The notes under the pieces were generated by a model. It was not told the DNA's origin. It saw only the letters and a list, made by a program, of their open reading frames with translations, and did not search any database. A stretch of 64,000 bases of DNA from Stichopus chloronotus (lineage: Eukaryota > Echinodermata > Holothuroidea > Aspidochirotida > Stichopodidae), in contig CM037840.1 in NCBI GenBank assembly GCA_021234535.1, forward strand, positions 1,992,421 through 2,056,420, given 5' to 3'. Every line of letters starts with the position of its first letter. Position 1 is the stretch's first letter. This document shows positions 21,821 through 36,200 of the stretch, piece after piece. The position numbers were made by a program, and so were the translations under genes.

Positions 21821-24746
21821 CATGATATGAAAACCACACATGTTGTGCATGACTCTTTACAACTAAAGTACACAAATAAAGTTTTTATTTTCTAAATTCG
21901 AATGAGATATCAAGTTAAAGACTCCTCTGACATGTGGTGAAATCATCTCTCTTCTGAATGTATCATGAAGGTAGTTATAACTTTAAGGAGGCTAGTTTCT
22001 CTCGTCTCATCACCGCCCCCCCCTCCCCTTCCCAGTCATCACCATTTTTGTTATTATTATTTTTTGAAGTAAGGATTCTGAACGATGGCTTTATTTTCCG
22101 TTTTTATTATCACAAAATCATTCCTCTGCATTGCAATCTCAAGGAGTATTACAAACAATACATTCTACCGGTACATAAACTATCACCTACGGCAGAAGTA
22201 TAAAAGTGGTGGCCCGTCTGTCAGATCCACCCCTCCCCCCCCAAAAAAAAAATCATCAACTTAAGAAAAAGTGTATGTGAGAAATTGAAAAATGTTAAAA
22301 TGATAAACGAACGTCTAACGCTTAGCTTAAAACTGTATTAATTGAAACAACCAATGTTGGTTACGTCATCACAAGTTACCTCTTATAAGGGTTTGTTCAC
22401 GCAGAATTCAGCTGCATTTTTAGTGGTTTTACAAGTTTACCTTATATCAAGACTTAAAGGCCTGGCTGATACTGAGACAGAACGTATATTACCCTAGTGG
22501 CACTGGGTACAAGGGCCCTCCAAGATTTCTTCAAAATGTGCCTTCATGTGCCCATTTGTTCAGGAATTTTCTTTTTGACATCTTAAGCCGTTTGTTGATT
22601 TACATTTTTATGTTTTATAATTTTAGAAATATGTGTCCCTGATGTGAGAGAACATATAGTCAAAACAGGGCCTGAAGGAAGATAGGTGACGTATAACGTA
22701 CATTTTACATACGTTCTGCAGTTTCCTAGTCCAAGTCCAATGTACAATAAACATTTCGTCGTAGCAGATTTATGGAGAAAAATCACCTGTCAATGACACA
22801 TTTTGTTAAAAAGTGCCACAGTAGAGAGAAAAAGATTATTCTTTTTCTTTAAATTGTCTTATTTTAACGTTTCATGGATAATATTCATGAGTATATGTGT
22901 TTTATTCGTCCCTAGCTTGAATAAGGAATGTTATTTGGTTAAAGTCATCAATGTTTACCTTAACTCTGCAGGTAAACAGTGTTAACCTTTGACCAACACC
23001 GTTCCACCGGCATTCCAAAGGCATAAAACAAATAGTCATGAATATAATTTACGTGACGTCAACAGCAGAAAAATTAAAAAAAAAAAAGTATACGATTCTT
23101 TTTTTTCTCCCTACTGAGAAACTTTCTAACAGAGTATGTCATTGATAGGTCATATCACTGAAAGGTCTTTTTTTTTGCCACAAATCTGTTAAACAGTTTG
23201 TGATGTTATTGTTGTTAATTTTCAGAAGTACACCACAAGACTAGCTATACTTCTTGCAGTAGAAAAGATGTGGATACTAGTGCACCATTGTCTGTTTGTC
23301 GAAACACAGTCTAATTTCAACAGAAATGCGTTCGCATGACTTTTGTTGTAGTAATATTACTTTGGCTCATTAATGCCTTCGTTTCCAATTTTGTGGCTGC
23401 TCATTCTTTTAGTTTTAAGTGCACAGGCAATATATATGCCAAAGGCTTTATTAATAACCAAAAAATTAGACAATGAAAAAAGATGGCTGCAATCTTTGCT
23501 CAAAATCCAAATTGTTATCTCTTCCATCATATAATTGAAAAATAAATTTCGCGATTACCTATTTCAAAGCATCAAGTATTGTTACTTAAGTTTGCTTAAA
23601 GTTTGAAGGGGTTTTTTGTGTTTGAAAACTTTTTTTATATGGCGTCTCTATGATCACATTCTTACAGTTCTAATGTTAATAAACTAATGCTGACCAACAT
23701 AATTCTTACTGCATGTACTTATCCACGATTTAAATATGAGAAGTTTACATAAATATTTTCATTGCTGCCGGCATAATTTGATGTTGCAATATGAACCTGG
23801 CGTGCGTCTTTACATGAAAGTAGTAATAATATCACTTAATATATGGCGTTATTATCACATCTATATATCGTATATATCGCAGTAGTATCATTCGGTATAT
23901 GGCTGTTTGTCCTTACACTTTAAGTTAAATTTATCTTTGTTTCATTAATGCATTTCACCATAATGGGATCCTATTTCGAGGAAGCAACATAATTGTCCTA
24001 TATTTAAGTGAAGACCAATTCAATCTGAGTTTCTCTCGACTTTTCTGGTAAATAGTCTAAAAGGAAGGGAGTCAAATACAAATTGTTGGCTATGTTTCAA
24101 TATTTAAGCTTTGATATGAACATTTCAAAGCTATTTTTCATGATTGCTGTGAAAATAAAAATATAGAATAGGTTTGCAACAAAAATATGGCTTCGATGAA
24201 TAGGGGTAAAAAAATGGTAAAAGTGAAATTTGTTGCTGAAGTACAGTGGCATTCCTTGGCGGTGCGAGATGGGGGGGGGGGGGGGGCGCGAGGTGGGGAT
24301 GTTCAAAGTGAGGGCGTCGTATTATTCTGGCATTTGTTAGACCAGCTTTTTCTGCTACTGAATGGCCATCCATTTTAGTTTAATAAAAAGACACGCAGTA
24401 CTTTCTTTCTTAGTATCCTTAAATGGTCATTTTTACCGTACATTTACAAATACAAAACCCTGATGTCTAGTTCACATCCCCGTTTTTGTTGCAAGAGCCA
24501 GTCAGCGACAACAGAGTCATAAAAGAGTGTCGTGAAAGTGACAGACCTTACGAGTGTGTGTCCCAATCACCATAGGCTTTGGATACTGTGGTGATCAGAA
24601 ACCCAACTAGCTGTGTCGGAATGAGCCTATAGGCATTGCCTAGTGTGGTTACCATGGTTACAACTCTCATAACATGGCATTTGGTATTCTTCAAACAACA
24701 TAACACTGCAACACTAGGCCTACAAGACATTAATTACATTGATGCC

Positions 24747-24882
24747 CAGTGGCGGCGCAGGATCTTAAATCAGTGGGGGGGGGGGGGTAGGGAAACTTGA
24801 GGGCAAAACAAACAGAAATCGAGCGAGAAGCGCGAGCTTATCGGGTGGGGTCCGGCCAACTGCAAAAGGGCTGCACCGGCCC
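24747..24882. mobile_element. Possible hAT-like terminal sequence
   Basis: CAGTGGCGGCGCAGGAT at 24747 resembles a hAT terminus. A weak inverted partner lies near 24868-24882 (GCACCGGCCCTA), about 10 of 15 matching. The flanking octamers do not match, so an intact element is not shown. Confidence 0.2.
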
Positions 24883-25213
24883 TATACATTACAAGGTAAA
24901 GATTTCACTTTTCTTCAGAATTTTCATCCACTGTTCTACATGTTTGAAACTTCAAAACTCACAGTGAATTCATGTAACATGGACATTAATAAACATTTTT
25001 TTCTGGCAACCTACATGACGTAATCAACAACATCAGACGGTGCATAAGGTTAAAATTTAATGCAATATTGAACTCATGAATATGTAAATTTTAAAGAATA
25101 GATAATGAAAATGTCATTTATTTTAGGAAAGTGCGAACTTTACAAAATAAAAAGAATGTTCTTGCATGGGATTAAGGAACACCCATTGATCAATGTGCAA
25201 CAAATATCTAGGT

Positions 25214-25595
25214 CAGCGGTTCTTAACAAGAAGGGAGGGTGAACCCTTTGGGGTTACCCCTGGTGGTAAGTTTCAAATCTAAATAGTGTTGTTACAGTTT
25301 TCCAATTATGACCAGTATCCTATTTTAGTCATTGTAGATCTCATGGAGATGGTAAGATTTTCCCAGGTTCCATGATCTCACACTCTAGTAACTTCACTCA
25401 ACTGTTGCATGGTGATGGTGACCTGACCCAATTTAGCAGACTCACGTACTTGAACCGGTTAATCTTGAGGCTGACGGTATACCGTGGAGGAGACTTCGAG
25501 TGTAACTTTTGATAATTTGTAGAAAGGAAATGCCGAGGGTTGCTTATTGGAAAAAGGGGTTAGATGAATTGCACGAAAAGGGTTAAGAACCTCTG
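25214..25595. mobile_element. Non-autonomous hAT element (MITE), 382 bp
   Basis: The ends are CAGCGGTTCTTAAC and GTTAAGAACCTCTG, inverted repeats of the classic hAT CAG-N-GGTTCTTAAC type. Flanking octamers ATCTAGGT (25206-25213) and ATCTAGGC (25596-25603) are an 8-bp target duplication with one mismatch. No transposase frame is present, so mobility would need an enzyme supplied elsewhere. Confidence 0.85.
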
Positions 25596-27112
25596 ATCTA
25601 GGCTATTACACACAAGGATCACTGAACACATGTAATAGATTGGTAACATTGTTTCCTTATCATTGGCATATGTAACTGAACACATAATTCTTGTTTCAGA
25701 AGTTTCACAAATGACAGGGAAGCTCTTCTTTGATGTGCTACAGGAATTTCTAGAAGTAAATATTTTACAAAACACTTTACTGTATGTTATAGAAGCATTA
25801 ACATATATTACAGAAACACGAAACTGACATATGTTATATGAACCTCATACGTACATATGGTAGAAAATTACTATAACACGTGTGACCGAGGTAATCGCAC
25901 AAGTTACAGAACACTGTACAGATGTTATAGAATCATTTCCACATACTACCATGTATATCCAAAACATTGTACACATGTTAATAGAGACAGTAAAGCTAAA
26001 CATGCTTCAAATCTAAAATAATGAAAAACGTTTTACTTTAACAATATCTTTACAACAAGAATGATAAACTTTTGCATAAAAGCCTATACATAATGTACTG
26101 TCTCAATGGTAATGTGAGCTTGAAAACAATTCCACTGTTCTTACAGTAAGAAGAAAAAGAAACTATGGATAGGAAGACTTCAAATATTGCATAAAATATA
26201 TAAATTTTGAATTAATTTGGCAAAACTAAAATAAGAACGGAGCTTAAAAGTGGTCTCGGCCGCTAAAGGGGGAGGGGCACGATATTTCATTGCATTACTG
26301 ATTAAGTGTAACTTGTAAAAGTAGAAATCAAACATAGTGTCAAGCACAAGATATGAATATCGTTGCTGAAAACACAACTAAAAAAAGGCCCCTCCTCTTC
26401 ACCAGCTTAGTCCACCTATAAATGTTTTCTCCCTTTTTCATTGTTTTGGTTATATAAACTAATTAATGTACATCTCATCAGGTAAAACAAAACACAATCA
26501 CTTGCGACTTTCAAGTTCATTTTCTATTTTAAATTGTCTTAGTTTTTCTCATGATATTATCTCATAAAATTGCACATACTCTTAGAATGTATGGGAGATT
26601 CAAAATTTAAATTTACATCAAAACCTCAATCACATTCTTTGAAAACGAGGAAAATTATAAAACAAAAGGATGAATTGAATGTTGCACTGACTTAAAGCCA
26701 AATGATTACGACTGTAAAACCATTTTCAAATAAAGTGGCAATAAAGTGCCAGAATCAGATCATTTATCAGCCTGTCACCTAGTCAGTAAATGGTTTCGAT
26801 TTATCAAGTTGGAGATTCATTGAGGCTTCCAAACTGACAGGGAAATTGCAGGAATTTCGGTGAAATGGGTAGACCCAGATACTGAATCTTGAAATGCCTT
26901 CATTAAAATGAGAGTGACTGGGCATTGTAATTCTGTCCAATGCTCTGTTTGCTGGTAAATACAGGACAATAGGATTGAAACATCCTTTTGCCTTATTGGC
27001 AAGATGTTCGTTTCCAACTTCTACTTAAGAGTGTCCTTTTAACTATTCAGATATTCGTTAATTAATCTCTTTGTTTTTCTATTGTTTCAATGTTTCTTTG
27101 GAAAATTCCCAA

Positions 27113-27280
27113 TCAGTTGTTGGTTATGACAGAAGTGATAAAGTCCATGTATTGCGATATCCTTGTGTAAACACCAGGAGTTTGACCATCACTGCATCCA
27201 ATCCCAAAGCTGACCACGCCCACGTCCCTCCAGGTGTCACTACTGCTGTCGTAACACATGTAAGGTCCTCCACTGTCACC
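27113..27280 (-). CDS. Terminal exon: protease Ser region and stop
   Basis: [15 protein letters not shown] to VITNN and TGA (27113-27115). The catalytic Ser, Cys201, Cys220 and glycines equivalent to 216 and 226 are all kept, so the pocket is open as in trypsin. Acceptor TGACGCAG. Confidence 0.9.
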   Translation of the reverse strand, partial: GDSGGPYMCYDSSSDTWRDVGVVSFGIGCSDGQTPGVYTRISQYMDFITSVITNN

Positions 27281-30200
27281 CTGCGTCAGAAAAAAAGTGT
27301 GATGGTGAGAAGAAAATAAAATTTGAATGGTACTGTTGTAAAAGTGCGAAATGAAATGGTCAGTACTTTGAAAAAAAAAAAGGTGCATAAATGTACGACA
27401 TCAGTTGATTAAGGCCGTGTTCAGCTTGGGAGCTTGGATAGAGCTGAAATAAGAGGTCTTAGATACTAGTGTCTGAAAATGTGTGAACTGCACTTTTCAG
27501 TAAGTCATCTTTTACATGTTTTGATAGAATTAAATCTTTTGCAGATGTTAAGTGGTGAGACTGAACGATTTTACAATGATTTAAGCTATTCTCTTTGTAT
27601 GCCATGCAGGTGCATTTTAAATGTCTCATTTTTTTTTTTAAGTACATCATTTTAATAGAATGCTCTACATAAAGTTGCAGGTGCAGAATGAGCTAAACCT
27701 AAATTATCAATCAGGGGCACAGCTACATTTTGGTGACAAGGGAGGGGGCAGGGGGAAAGTTGATTCTTGGTCCCCATTCTTGCCTGCTGTCTTGGAGAGG
27801 GGTATAAGGGGGGAAGGTTGTTCCCTCCCTCTTTAAAAGATTCTGCTGATGCAATGGGCTTAGATGCAAAATGAACCTATGTTTGGTTTCTTTTTACACT
27901 AAATCCACGTGCTGGAAATTTATTGATTTTCATTCTGTAAATGAATGACTATTTCCCCCCCCCCTCCCCCAAGAAAAAAAAAAACAGGAAAAATGATATG
28001 AAAGCCTGCATGTCACATAAGCATCACGACAGAGGAGGTTATGCTTCTACAACTCAATCATGGCCGCACCACCATTCCAACAAAATAACATCAGTACAAG
28101 CAATGTGAACAGTTTCGTTCTAGTGCACCACACCCACTTACGACAGAAGGAAAGGGCAGAAACAAGTGAGTGCAAACAAAATTGATGAGGTTCAACAAAA
28201 AAACTGATAAACAGAAGAAAAAAGGTGGAATGTCAACTTGTGTAGCTAGCCAATGGAAACCTTAAACCAACAATAATTTATACCTTTTCAATCACTTTTT
28301 TGTTTTAAGTGGTCTTTTCTGTGCTTTGTCTTAGTTTTCGACATCATGAAAAGATCACAATTGGGAGAGAAATATTTCCTTATTATTGCTCTCATAACCC
28401 TCCACTCTGCGCCACCAACTTCCCACTCCTCTCACATATTTGTTTCATTCTTTTCTTTTTCCTCTTCTTCATCTTTTCAACATCACGGATGCTGTGTCCT
28501 CAAAATTTCTTTTGAGGAGATTACACTGTCCTTGCGACCTTGTTGGCTTTGCCAGTGTTATCAGTCCTTAATGAATGTAGTGGTCACTTGAGGGTAAAGG
28601 CACCGATAATTAGTCCAGACAAGACTGCAAACATTTCAGGGATTTTTTCCCCCACTATCCCTTAACACATTACCACTCTCAAAGGACTTCACAGAATATG
28701 AAAGTATGGAAGAAATCTTTATGATACCTGGCAAGCATCTGGACCTGGCACAGGGAATCCGGCACAAAATTGGGTCTCGGTTATTCCGACGATAAAGAAC
28801 AACTGTTCACACACACCCCTGTCAAAGAATGGTATCTCCGCCTCGTAAAGATCGTTGCTGGCGACACCCGCTGGTGAAGAACGTAAAGTTTATGAAAGAA
28901 AAGACGAACTATTAATCTACCATCAAAAATGGAGAATATAAGAATGAATATAAGAATAGAAAATAAGTTACAGGAAAATATCAGCTCTGATTATGTGATT
29001 ATACATGAGTTGCTAGGTGGAGGGGGGGGGTAAGGGTTACACCAACTCCCCTCTTGTGAAAATCTTTACCATTATCACAAGAGGGAGGGATCAATTAATT
29101 TAATTACACATGTGGAGCAATTTTAGACATGCTGTGGGAGGGAGTGGACATAACTGGTTGGGAGAATTGGAACTGTCTGGGGTGATGAGAATTTGTCTTT
29201 TAGACAAAAATAGACATGACCCAGCAAAAAGGTATCAATATTCTACAGAAGTGCTACTGTTATCGTTTCATCTATCATGGTCCCATCAACCATAAAGTTG
29301 GCAATTTCATCTTACCATCTTCCTCGGTAAATCCCCATCCAGCTACAAAACAATTGTTCGGGAATGCCAACTCCTCTTCCGTGTTGAAGTTGAGACAAAG
29401 AGGACGGACAAAGTCATTGTAGACGGCAGGACGGGGCAGCCTAATCAGAGCAATATCGTTTCTCTGGCTGAAGTCGTTGTAGTCTGGATGAGGAAATCGG
29501 TTTTCAGGTAAAATCTCAAACTCCTGGTGAAATTCTGTTTGGACGTCAAGTAGAAGATCTCCGAGGACGATCATCGTGATTGAGTCGACGCTAAAGAGCA
29601 AGGTAGCAACAACAAAAGAAAGAGAAACTAGGGAGTAAGATCAAGAGGTAAACTTTTGAGCAGTGGCAATGGCCATTTAGTATAGTTAACTTTTTAAAAA
29701 AGTAAAAATTGAGACTTGTAGCATAGACATAACTGGAAGACCCACTGACCTCGAGTCTTTGACGTTGTTTGACTACATATAACTCATGAGTGATTACAGA
29801 CAGGTAATGCTGTGATTTCTATCACGACAAAATTCATTATAGAGTTGGAGAGTACACAAATGCCTGCCTCATGTTACTGTGTAAAGTTCCATCACTGGTT
29901 TCCTGCCACAAACACTAACATGAGGCTTCACCTACCTGTACATCTTCAACCCGAGGAAAGTTTAAGGAAAGTTTAAGGAAAGTTTAAGGAAAGTAAGATC
30001 TGCAAACAAAAATTGGCAGCATCATGTTACGGATGTCAATTTTGTGATTTGAGCTCACATGCAGTGGGCAGCAGTCAACACCCATTCTCTGTCAATTAGC
30101 GTCCCCCCACACTGATGGCTCCCCGAGGAGGTCCTGAGGGATGCCAGCCAGGGCCACGCCCCGGGGCTGGACAATTCACCGTTGACGACCCTCGGCTGGA

Positions 30201-33200
30201 TGAACGCTGGAGTTGTGCCGCAGATAACTGAAAGATATTGAGGGCAAATAATAAAGTTGAAATGAGTGAACTAAAACTTCTTTTTCATTTCATGTAATTA
30301 CTTGTTTATGGATAAATGTGTGTGCGTGTATGTGTTGCTCTGCATGAATTAGTAAGAGGCGAAGGGGATTGGGGGGAGGGTGTGGTGGTTATTTCTTAAA
30401 GCACATAACTCATCACCCTAAGCTATTTTTTTACTTTCCGGAGAGCAAAACTCTCAACTGGTTCTAAGTGACAGCAAATTCGAAAGATGCAGTGTAGCTC
30501 ATATTGGGGTGATGAGTTTTTGTCTTTAAAATAAGAGAAGAAAATGAGGCAGTGTGGTGCAATGGCAACTGGTAGAGTAAAACACCAGACAGTTTTTCCA
30601 GATTAGCTCTTGCAAAATTAGCTATAGCTGGAAACCGCTGGGACGCAGAGTTAGATTGCCCAATGATATAGTCTGACACTGGCCTGAGCAGATTCAACAA
30701 GAGTGGTGTGCAAATTACAGGCTCAGAAAAACTTAAAGATTGCCACACCTCTTCACTGAAATGACCTATCAGGTTGTTCTACAGTAGCTACCGAGTGATA
30801 CTGACAGATAATTGGTATCGTACACACAGTTTATAGTCAAGGAACATTTGACATTTTCAATTTTTGTATTTGACAGAACTGTAGCCAGCAGAATATTTAA
30901 ATTTAGTGCAGCTAGCACAACAGATGTGTATTTCTCATGCATCAGCTCTGAATGCATTCCTGACACTACCGTCCCCACTCTATTGCTTCGATTCTCGCTC
31001 ATCCTGCATACATATTGAAAGCTATTAAAGTTCCTGTATGCCAATGTAATCAATTACACTCAGTAACACTCTATATTCTTTTCCTCAAGATATAAATATT
31101 CATGAGAATTTTCTTCAGCCAGTCATGAAACGTGCAGGAGGACCAAAAAATAGAGAAGTTAGTCCTTAGATAGGACAAATCTGCAATTGTCCGCAGGTGT
31201 CACGATACCTACCAAACACCTGCTGGGAAGGTTAAATTTAGTGGCCCGTGTTCATCAAATGAATCAACATGGATATAGCTAACTGCTCCCATCTTATGTG
31301 GTTATTGATCCCCTTCTAGAACTCTCTGACAATAAGACATTTTCCTCAAGGTGATGCGTGGGGGGTGGGCGGGTGGAGGATTTCAGATTCACAGAAATGA
31401 AACCCTTTGGTTCAACCATCGTGTTGAAAATTATCATGTTCATATTCTCAATGACTTTGTTTTCATGGTAATTATGTCATTCATATTAAAGAGATATCAG
31501 AATGACTGCAGAGAGATAAGTATGGCTACAGAAATAACTTTGGCTGTTAAAAGAAGTATGGCTATACATATAAATAATTTTGCACTAACTTTTCCCTCAC
31601 TAAAACAAGCAAATAGCATGGTTTCAGAAAGTGGGCCTTTGTTATATCATCCATGAAAAGTTATTTGCGATTATTAGGATGAAAAAGAAACTAGATTTAT
31701 GGGCAAATAAGAAAGAGATCAGAAATATATCATTTGCAATAAGAAATAAACTTTTGATTTAATGAAGCATCAAACCTTCACAAACTGGTTGTTGGTTGCT
31801 CCAGGTGCCGTCGACCTGGCAAGTACGAGTTCCATCCTGACCGGCGGCCAACATCCATCCATCGTTGCAAGTGTAGGTACAGATGCTGTTTGGGGCAATC
31901 CCATCAGTGCACTGCAATATAGCATTGGCCACCTCGGGTAGCTGTTCGCAGTCTGCTGCAACTGGCACTGCAGAGAAAATGGCAAGTCATTGCATTTCCA
32001 ACATAAATAAACCAACATCTCACAAGTTCCACATATCGTTACAACTGGCACTGCAGAGAAAATTGCAAGTCATTTGCATTTCCAACATAAATAAACCAAC
32101 ATCTCACAAGTTCCACATATCGTTACCTCTGGTCGTGTTTCAAACCCAAAGTACAGTATGCTTTCCATGTTTCAATTTTCTTGTGAAATGGATTGGGGCC
32201 TTTAATTATGTGCTTTGATGCAGTTAACTACTAAATCTAATTGAGTAATAACAGTCCCTACTAAATTACAGAACAACAGGCATTTAAAGTTTATTTTTTC
32301 GACAACTCACGATGTTGCAAATTGTCACCATTAAATGACTTTGTAGGAAATGAAAATGCATGATGCGTGCCAACGCTGGGGAATTAATTAAGAGCAACTT
32401 CAGGATATTTTTTATACATGTTTCTAAAATTACTTTTCATAAAACTCTTATGGTAAAGACTAAATTTAGATTTCACAGCATAAGCAGACTACACAACTTC
32501 TTAATAGATATTACCTTGCTCACAGACGGGCTCTGCCCCGATCCACGATCCGGTTTGTGGGTCGCATGTCCTGGATGCACCCTGATTCAGAGACACAATT
32601 TGAAAACCTTCATTGCAAGAGTAGGTACACACACTTCCAGCAAAGAAGCTATCTGTACAGATTGGAGCAGCAGCATTGGGAATGGCACCTAAGACTGGGC
32701 AGGTGACTATGGACAGAAATAAAGTGAACAAAATCAGCTAACTTTTTTCAGTTTTCTTCTTCCGTAATCGACATGAAAAGTAAATTCGAGACATCTACCA
32801 CATTAAGACAGAACCTTGTTACAGATGTCAGACAGCCTTAGCCCTGACTGTAGGTTTTTTTTGAGCTGTATTTCATACAATTGTACCGAAATGAGTTGTC
32901 ATGACCACAGACAAAGATTTGCATTTGAGAAGAGGGAATTTTTCTGACTAAAAACCAAGAAAAACGGTTTTTAGCAGTTTAATCATTTTTAGTGTTTTTC
33001 ATGATTTTGCTTACATTTTATTTTCGATAACTGTACAGTGTTACTTTCTGTTTATTTATGAAGCATCACATGTAAAGTGTTTCCTGAATATGACATTGAA
33101 ACACCTCGTGAATATGACAAAAATAAAACTATTAAAAGATGGCTAAAACGAGAAATAAAGTAGCAGACCAGCCGTAGTACATAGCCTTTGTATTTGTTCA

Positions 33201-36200
33201 ATGGATGGTAAAACATGACGAATATCACCCACTTCAAATGCATTGGTACTTAGAGAGGCTTGTTGAGTTGTTTCCTAAATATCGCGACATTTGTCTAAGC
33301 CTGTTAAGTTTTCTAAACATACTAATTACAAATGGTCAAATTAAGAGAATCCTGATGTTCCACATACAAAGGAACATAAATGAGTGAGAAGGAATGATCC
33401 AATTTGGTTTCTGAAAATTCGTGACCAGACACTTTTCATATTAGTGCTTATTCACATGCAAACATCCAGGATGAGCAGGGCCAAAAATGCAAAAAAGTTT
33501 GAGTTTTCATAACAATGGATGTGAAACTTGATTAATTATGCTAATCATAAGCATTGTAATGTGTGTGTGTCATGTGTTTATACTTTTCAAAATCATCACA
33601 ACCTTATTGATATCAACTCAATGAGCCCCTTTTGATGAATGAAAAGAAAAGTCACCATGAAAAGAAAATGAAAAAGTCACCATAAATACTGAAAATGAAC
33701 TAACCTTGGACACATGATGGTTCCGGAATGGACCATTCACCGGTATCAGTACACGTCCTGCTTCCTGTGGTTTCGAACCTGAACCCATCATTACAGGAAT
33801 ACATGCACACACTGCCAAAATTGAAATTGTTGGTACAAACTTGCAGATTCCCGTTAGGGATAGGCAGAAGACTAGGACACGTAACTGGCAGAAAGAAAAG
33901 GAACAGAAAAAGTACAGGGCCATCACAGTATAGCTGGGGAAAAGATTTCCCCTTCAAACATTTTTGATGTATTTTTTTGTTACTTTGTGAATGTCAATGA
34001 CTATAGTAAGACATCATGTACTAGTTTTCATTACAAATCTGCAGTAAATCAATTGAAAATTTAACTCACCACTACCATCCATAAATTTCATTTCACAGAA
34101 TTTTTTATTTCCCATTTAATGTAACAGTAGTAAAAACTGCAAGCAAACCATTGTCAGCCTTAACAAATACTGGTCAGCAAAGTCACAAACCCTCACTCAG
34201 CAGGACCACAAACTCCAGTCAGTAGAACGACAAACCCCTGTTAGAGGAACCACATGGCCTTAAAGGAGAGCCAAAAGTCCTGGTCAACAGTCAAAAATGT
34301 CACCCAGTAGCACCACAAAACACAGTAGTACCAAAATCCAATATCAGTAGAATCACAAACATCTGTTAGTAGAACTACAAATACCTGTCAGAAGAGTAAC
34401 AAAACCCCTATCAAAGTCACAAACCCTTGTTAGCAGAGTCACAAACCCTTGTTAGGAGAGTCACAAACCCCTGTCAGAAGAGTCACAAAACCCCTATCAA
34501 AGTCACAAACCCTTGATAGCAGAGTCACAAACCCTTGTTAGCAGAGTCACAAACCCCTATTAGGAGAGTAACAAAACCCCTATCAAAGTCACAAATCGTT
34601 GTTAGCAAAGTCACAAACCCCTATTAGGAGTGTCACAAACCCTTGTTAGGAGAGTCACAAACCCCTGTCAGAAGAGTCACAAAACCCCTATCAAAGTCAC
34701 AAATCCTTGTTAGCAGAGTCACAAACCCTTGTTAGCAGAGTCACAAACCCTTGTTAGCAGAGTCACAAACCCTTGTTAGAAGAGTCACAAACCCTTGTTA
34801 GAAGAGTCACAAACCCCTGTCAAAGTCACAAACCCTTGCTGGCAGAGTCACAAACCGTTGTTAGCAGAGTCACAAACCCTTGTTAGCAGAGTCACAAACC
34901 CTTGTTAGCAGAGTCACAAACTCTTGTTAGCAGAGTCACAAACCCTTGTTAGCAGAGTCACAAACCCTTGTTAGAAGAGTCACAAACCCCTGTCAGAAGA
35001 GTCACAAAACCCCTATCAAAGTCACAAACCCTTGTTAGCAGAGTCACAAACCCTTGTTAGCAGAGTCACAAACCCTTGTTAGCAGAGTCACAAACCCTTG
35101 TTAGAAGAGTCACAAACCCCTGTCAGAAGAGTCACAAATCGTTGTCAACAGACTTGCAAACACTGGTCAGTAGCACTTCAAACCACAGTCAGCAGAACCA
35201 CAAACCCTTGTCAGCTGAACCACAAACCCTTGACAGTGGAACCACAAACTCCTGGTCAGCAGAACCACAAACTCTTTGTCAGCAGAACCACAATTTATTG
35301 GTAATGATGAGTAGCATTGTAACGCATGTCAAAAGTTTCCCTAAATTTTAAAACTGACTGGGAGCCAATTACCATTAACTTGTTTGAAGTCATTTACAAA
35401 TATCAATTTCAGATAAATTTACTTAGAAAATGTTTTATATTACACTAATATGTTGACAAATTATGAAAGGAATTGATGCGAATGTAAATAATTTAAGAAG
35501 TTTATACTGCAATGAAAGGCAATCTAGAGCAGCACACATAAATCATATCAGTAATAGCAATAGTCCACCCACTTCAAATACACTCTGGTACTTCATGCAT
35601 GAATAGTCACCATGGCAACTAACCTTGGACACATGATGGTTCCGGAATGGACCATTCACCGGTATCAGTACACGTCCTGCTCCCGGTGGATTCGAACCTG
35701 AACCCATCGTTACAGGAATACATGCACACACTGCCAAAATTGAAACTGTTGGTACAAACTTGCAGATTCCCGTTAGGGATAGGCAGAAGACTAGGACACA
35801 TAACTGGCAGAAGAAAAAGGAACAGAAAAAGTACTGTGCCATCAGGATATAGCTGGGGTATAGATTTAAACCTGCCATTATTTTTGTTCTACTTTTGTTG
35901 CTACTCTTTTATAGTAGAAAAAACAGGAAAACAAGCCAAGCCAGCAGACAAAAAAAACCCAGTCAGCAAAAGCACCAACCATGGTCGGCAGACATGGAAA
36001 ACCTTGACAGGAGAACCACAAACTCAGGCAAAGAGCAAAATTCATAAATGTTCCGACAGAATTAAGATGCATGTTAATTTAAGTTGGCTGATTTGTAAAA
36101 TAACTTTTCATTAAATTTATCAGAACCACCAGAAAGTTACTTCTAAAAGTATTTCACTTAAGCCATGATGTGTGTCAGATGGTGGAAACAGAATCAATTA

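Larger units (their letters stand above)
19212..21921 (-). repeat. Right arm of the large inverted repeat
   Basis: Reverse complement of 45-2453. Collinear throughout apart from small indels and one larger difference: 21480-21820, absent from the left arm. Together with the left arm and spacer the structure spans about 21.9 kb. Confidence 0.85.
21951..27112. other. Non-coding stretch between the repeat nest and the protease gene
   Basis: No convincing exon on either strand. It includes C/G-rich and A-rich runs near 22013, 22230, 24271 and 24775, one hAT element at 25214-25595 and a possible second at 24747-24882. The end next to 27112 should contain the 3' untranslated region of the minus-strand gene, but I could not place its polyadenylation site. 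Confidence 0.5.

Noticed and set aside
45..21921. A Polinton/Maverick or other known giant transposon
   Set aside because: No polymerase, integrase, protease or ATPase frame was found between the arms, and no target duplication at the outer ends.
27071..27319. Plus-strand ORF over the last protease exon
   Set aside because: It is the antisense shadow of the exon with GDSGGP.
34171..35300. Appearance of a CRISPR array
   Set aside because: The period is 22 bp with no unique spacers, and the setting is a eukaryotic intron; it is a minisatellite.
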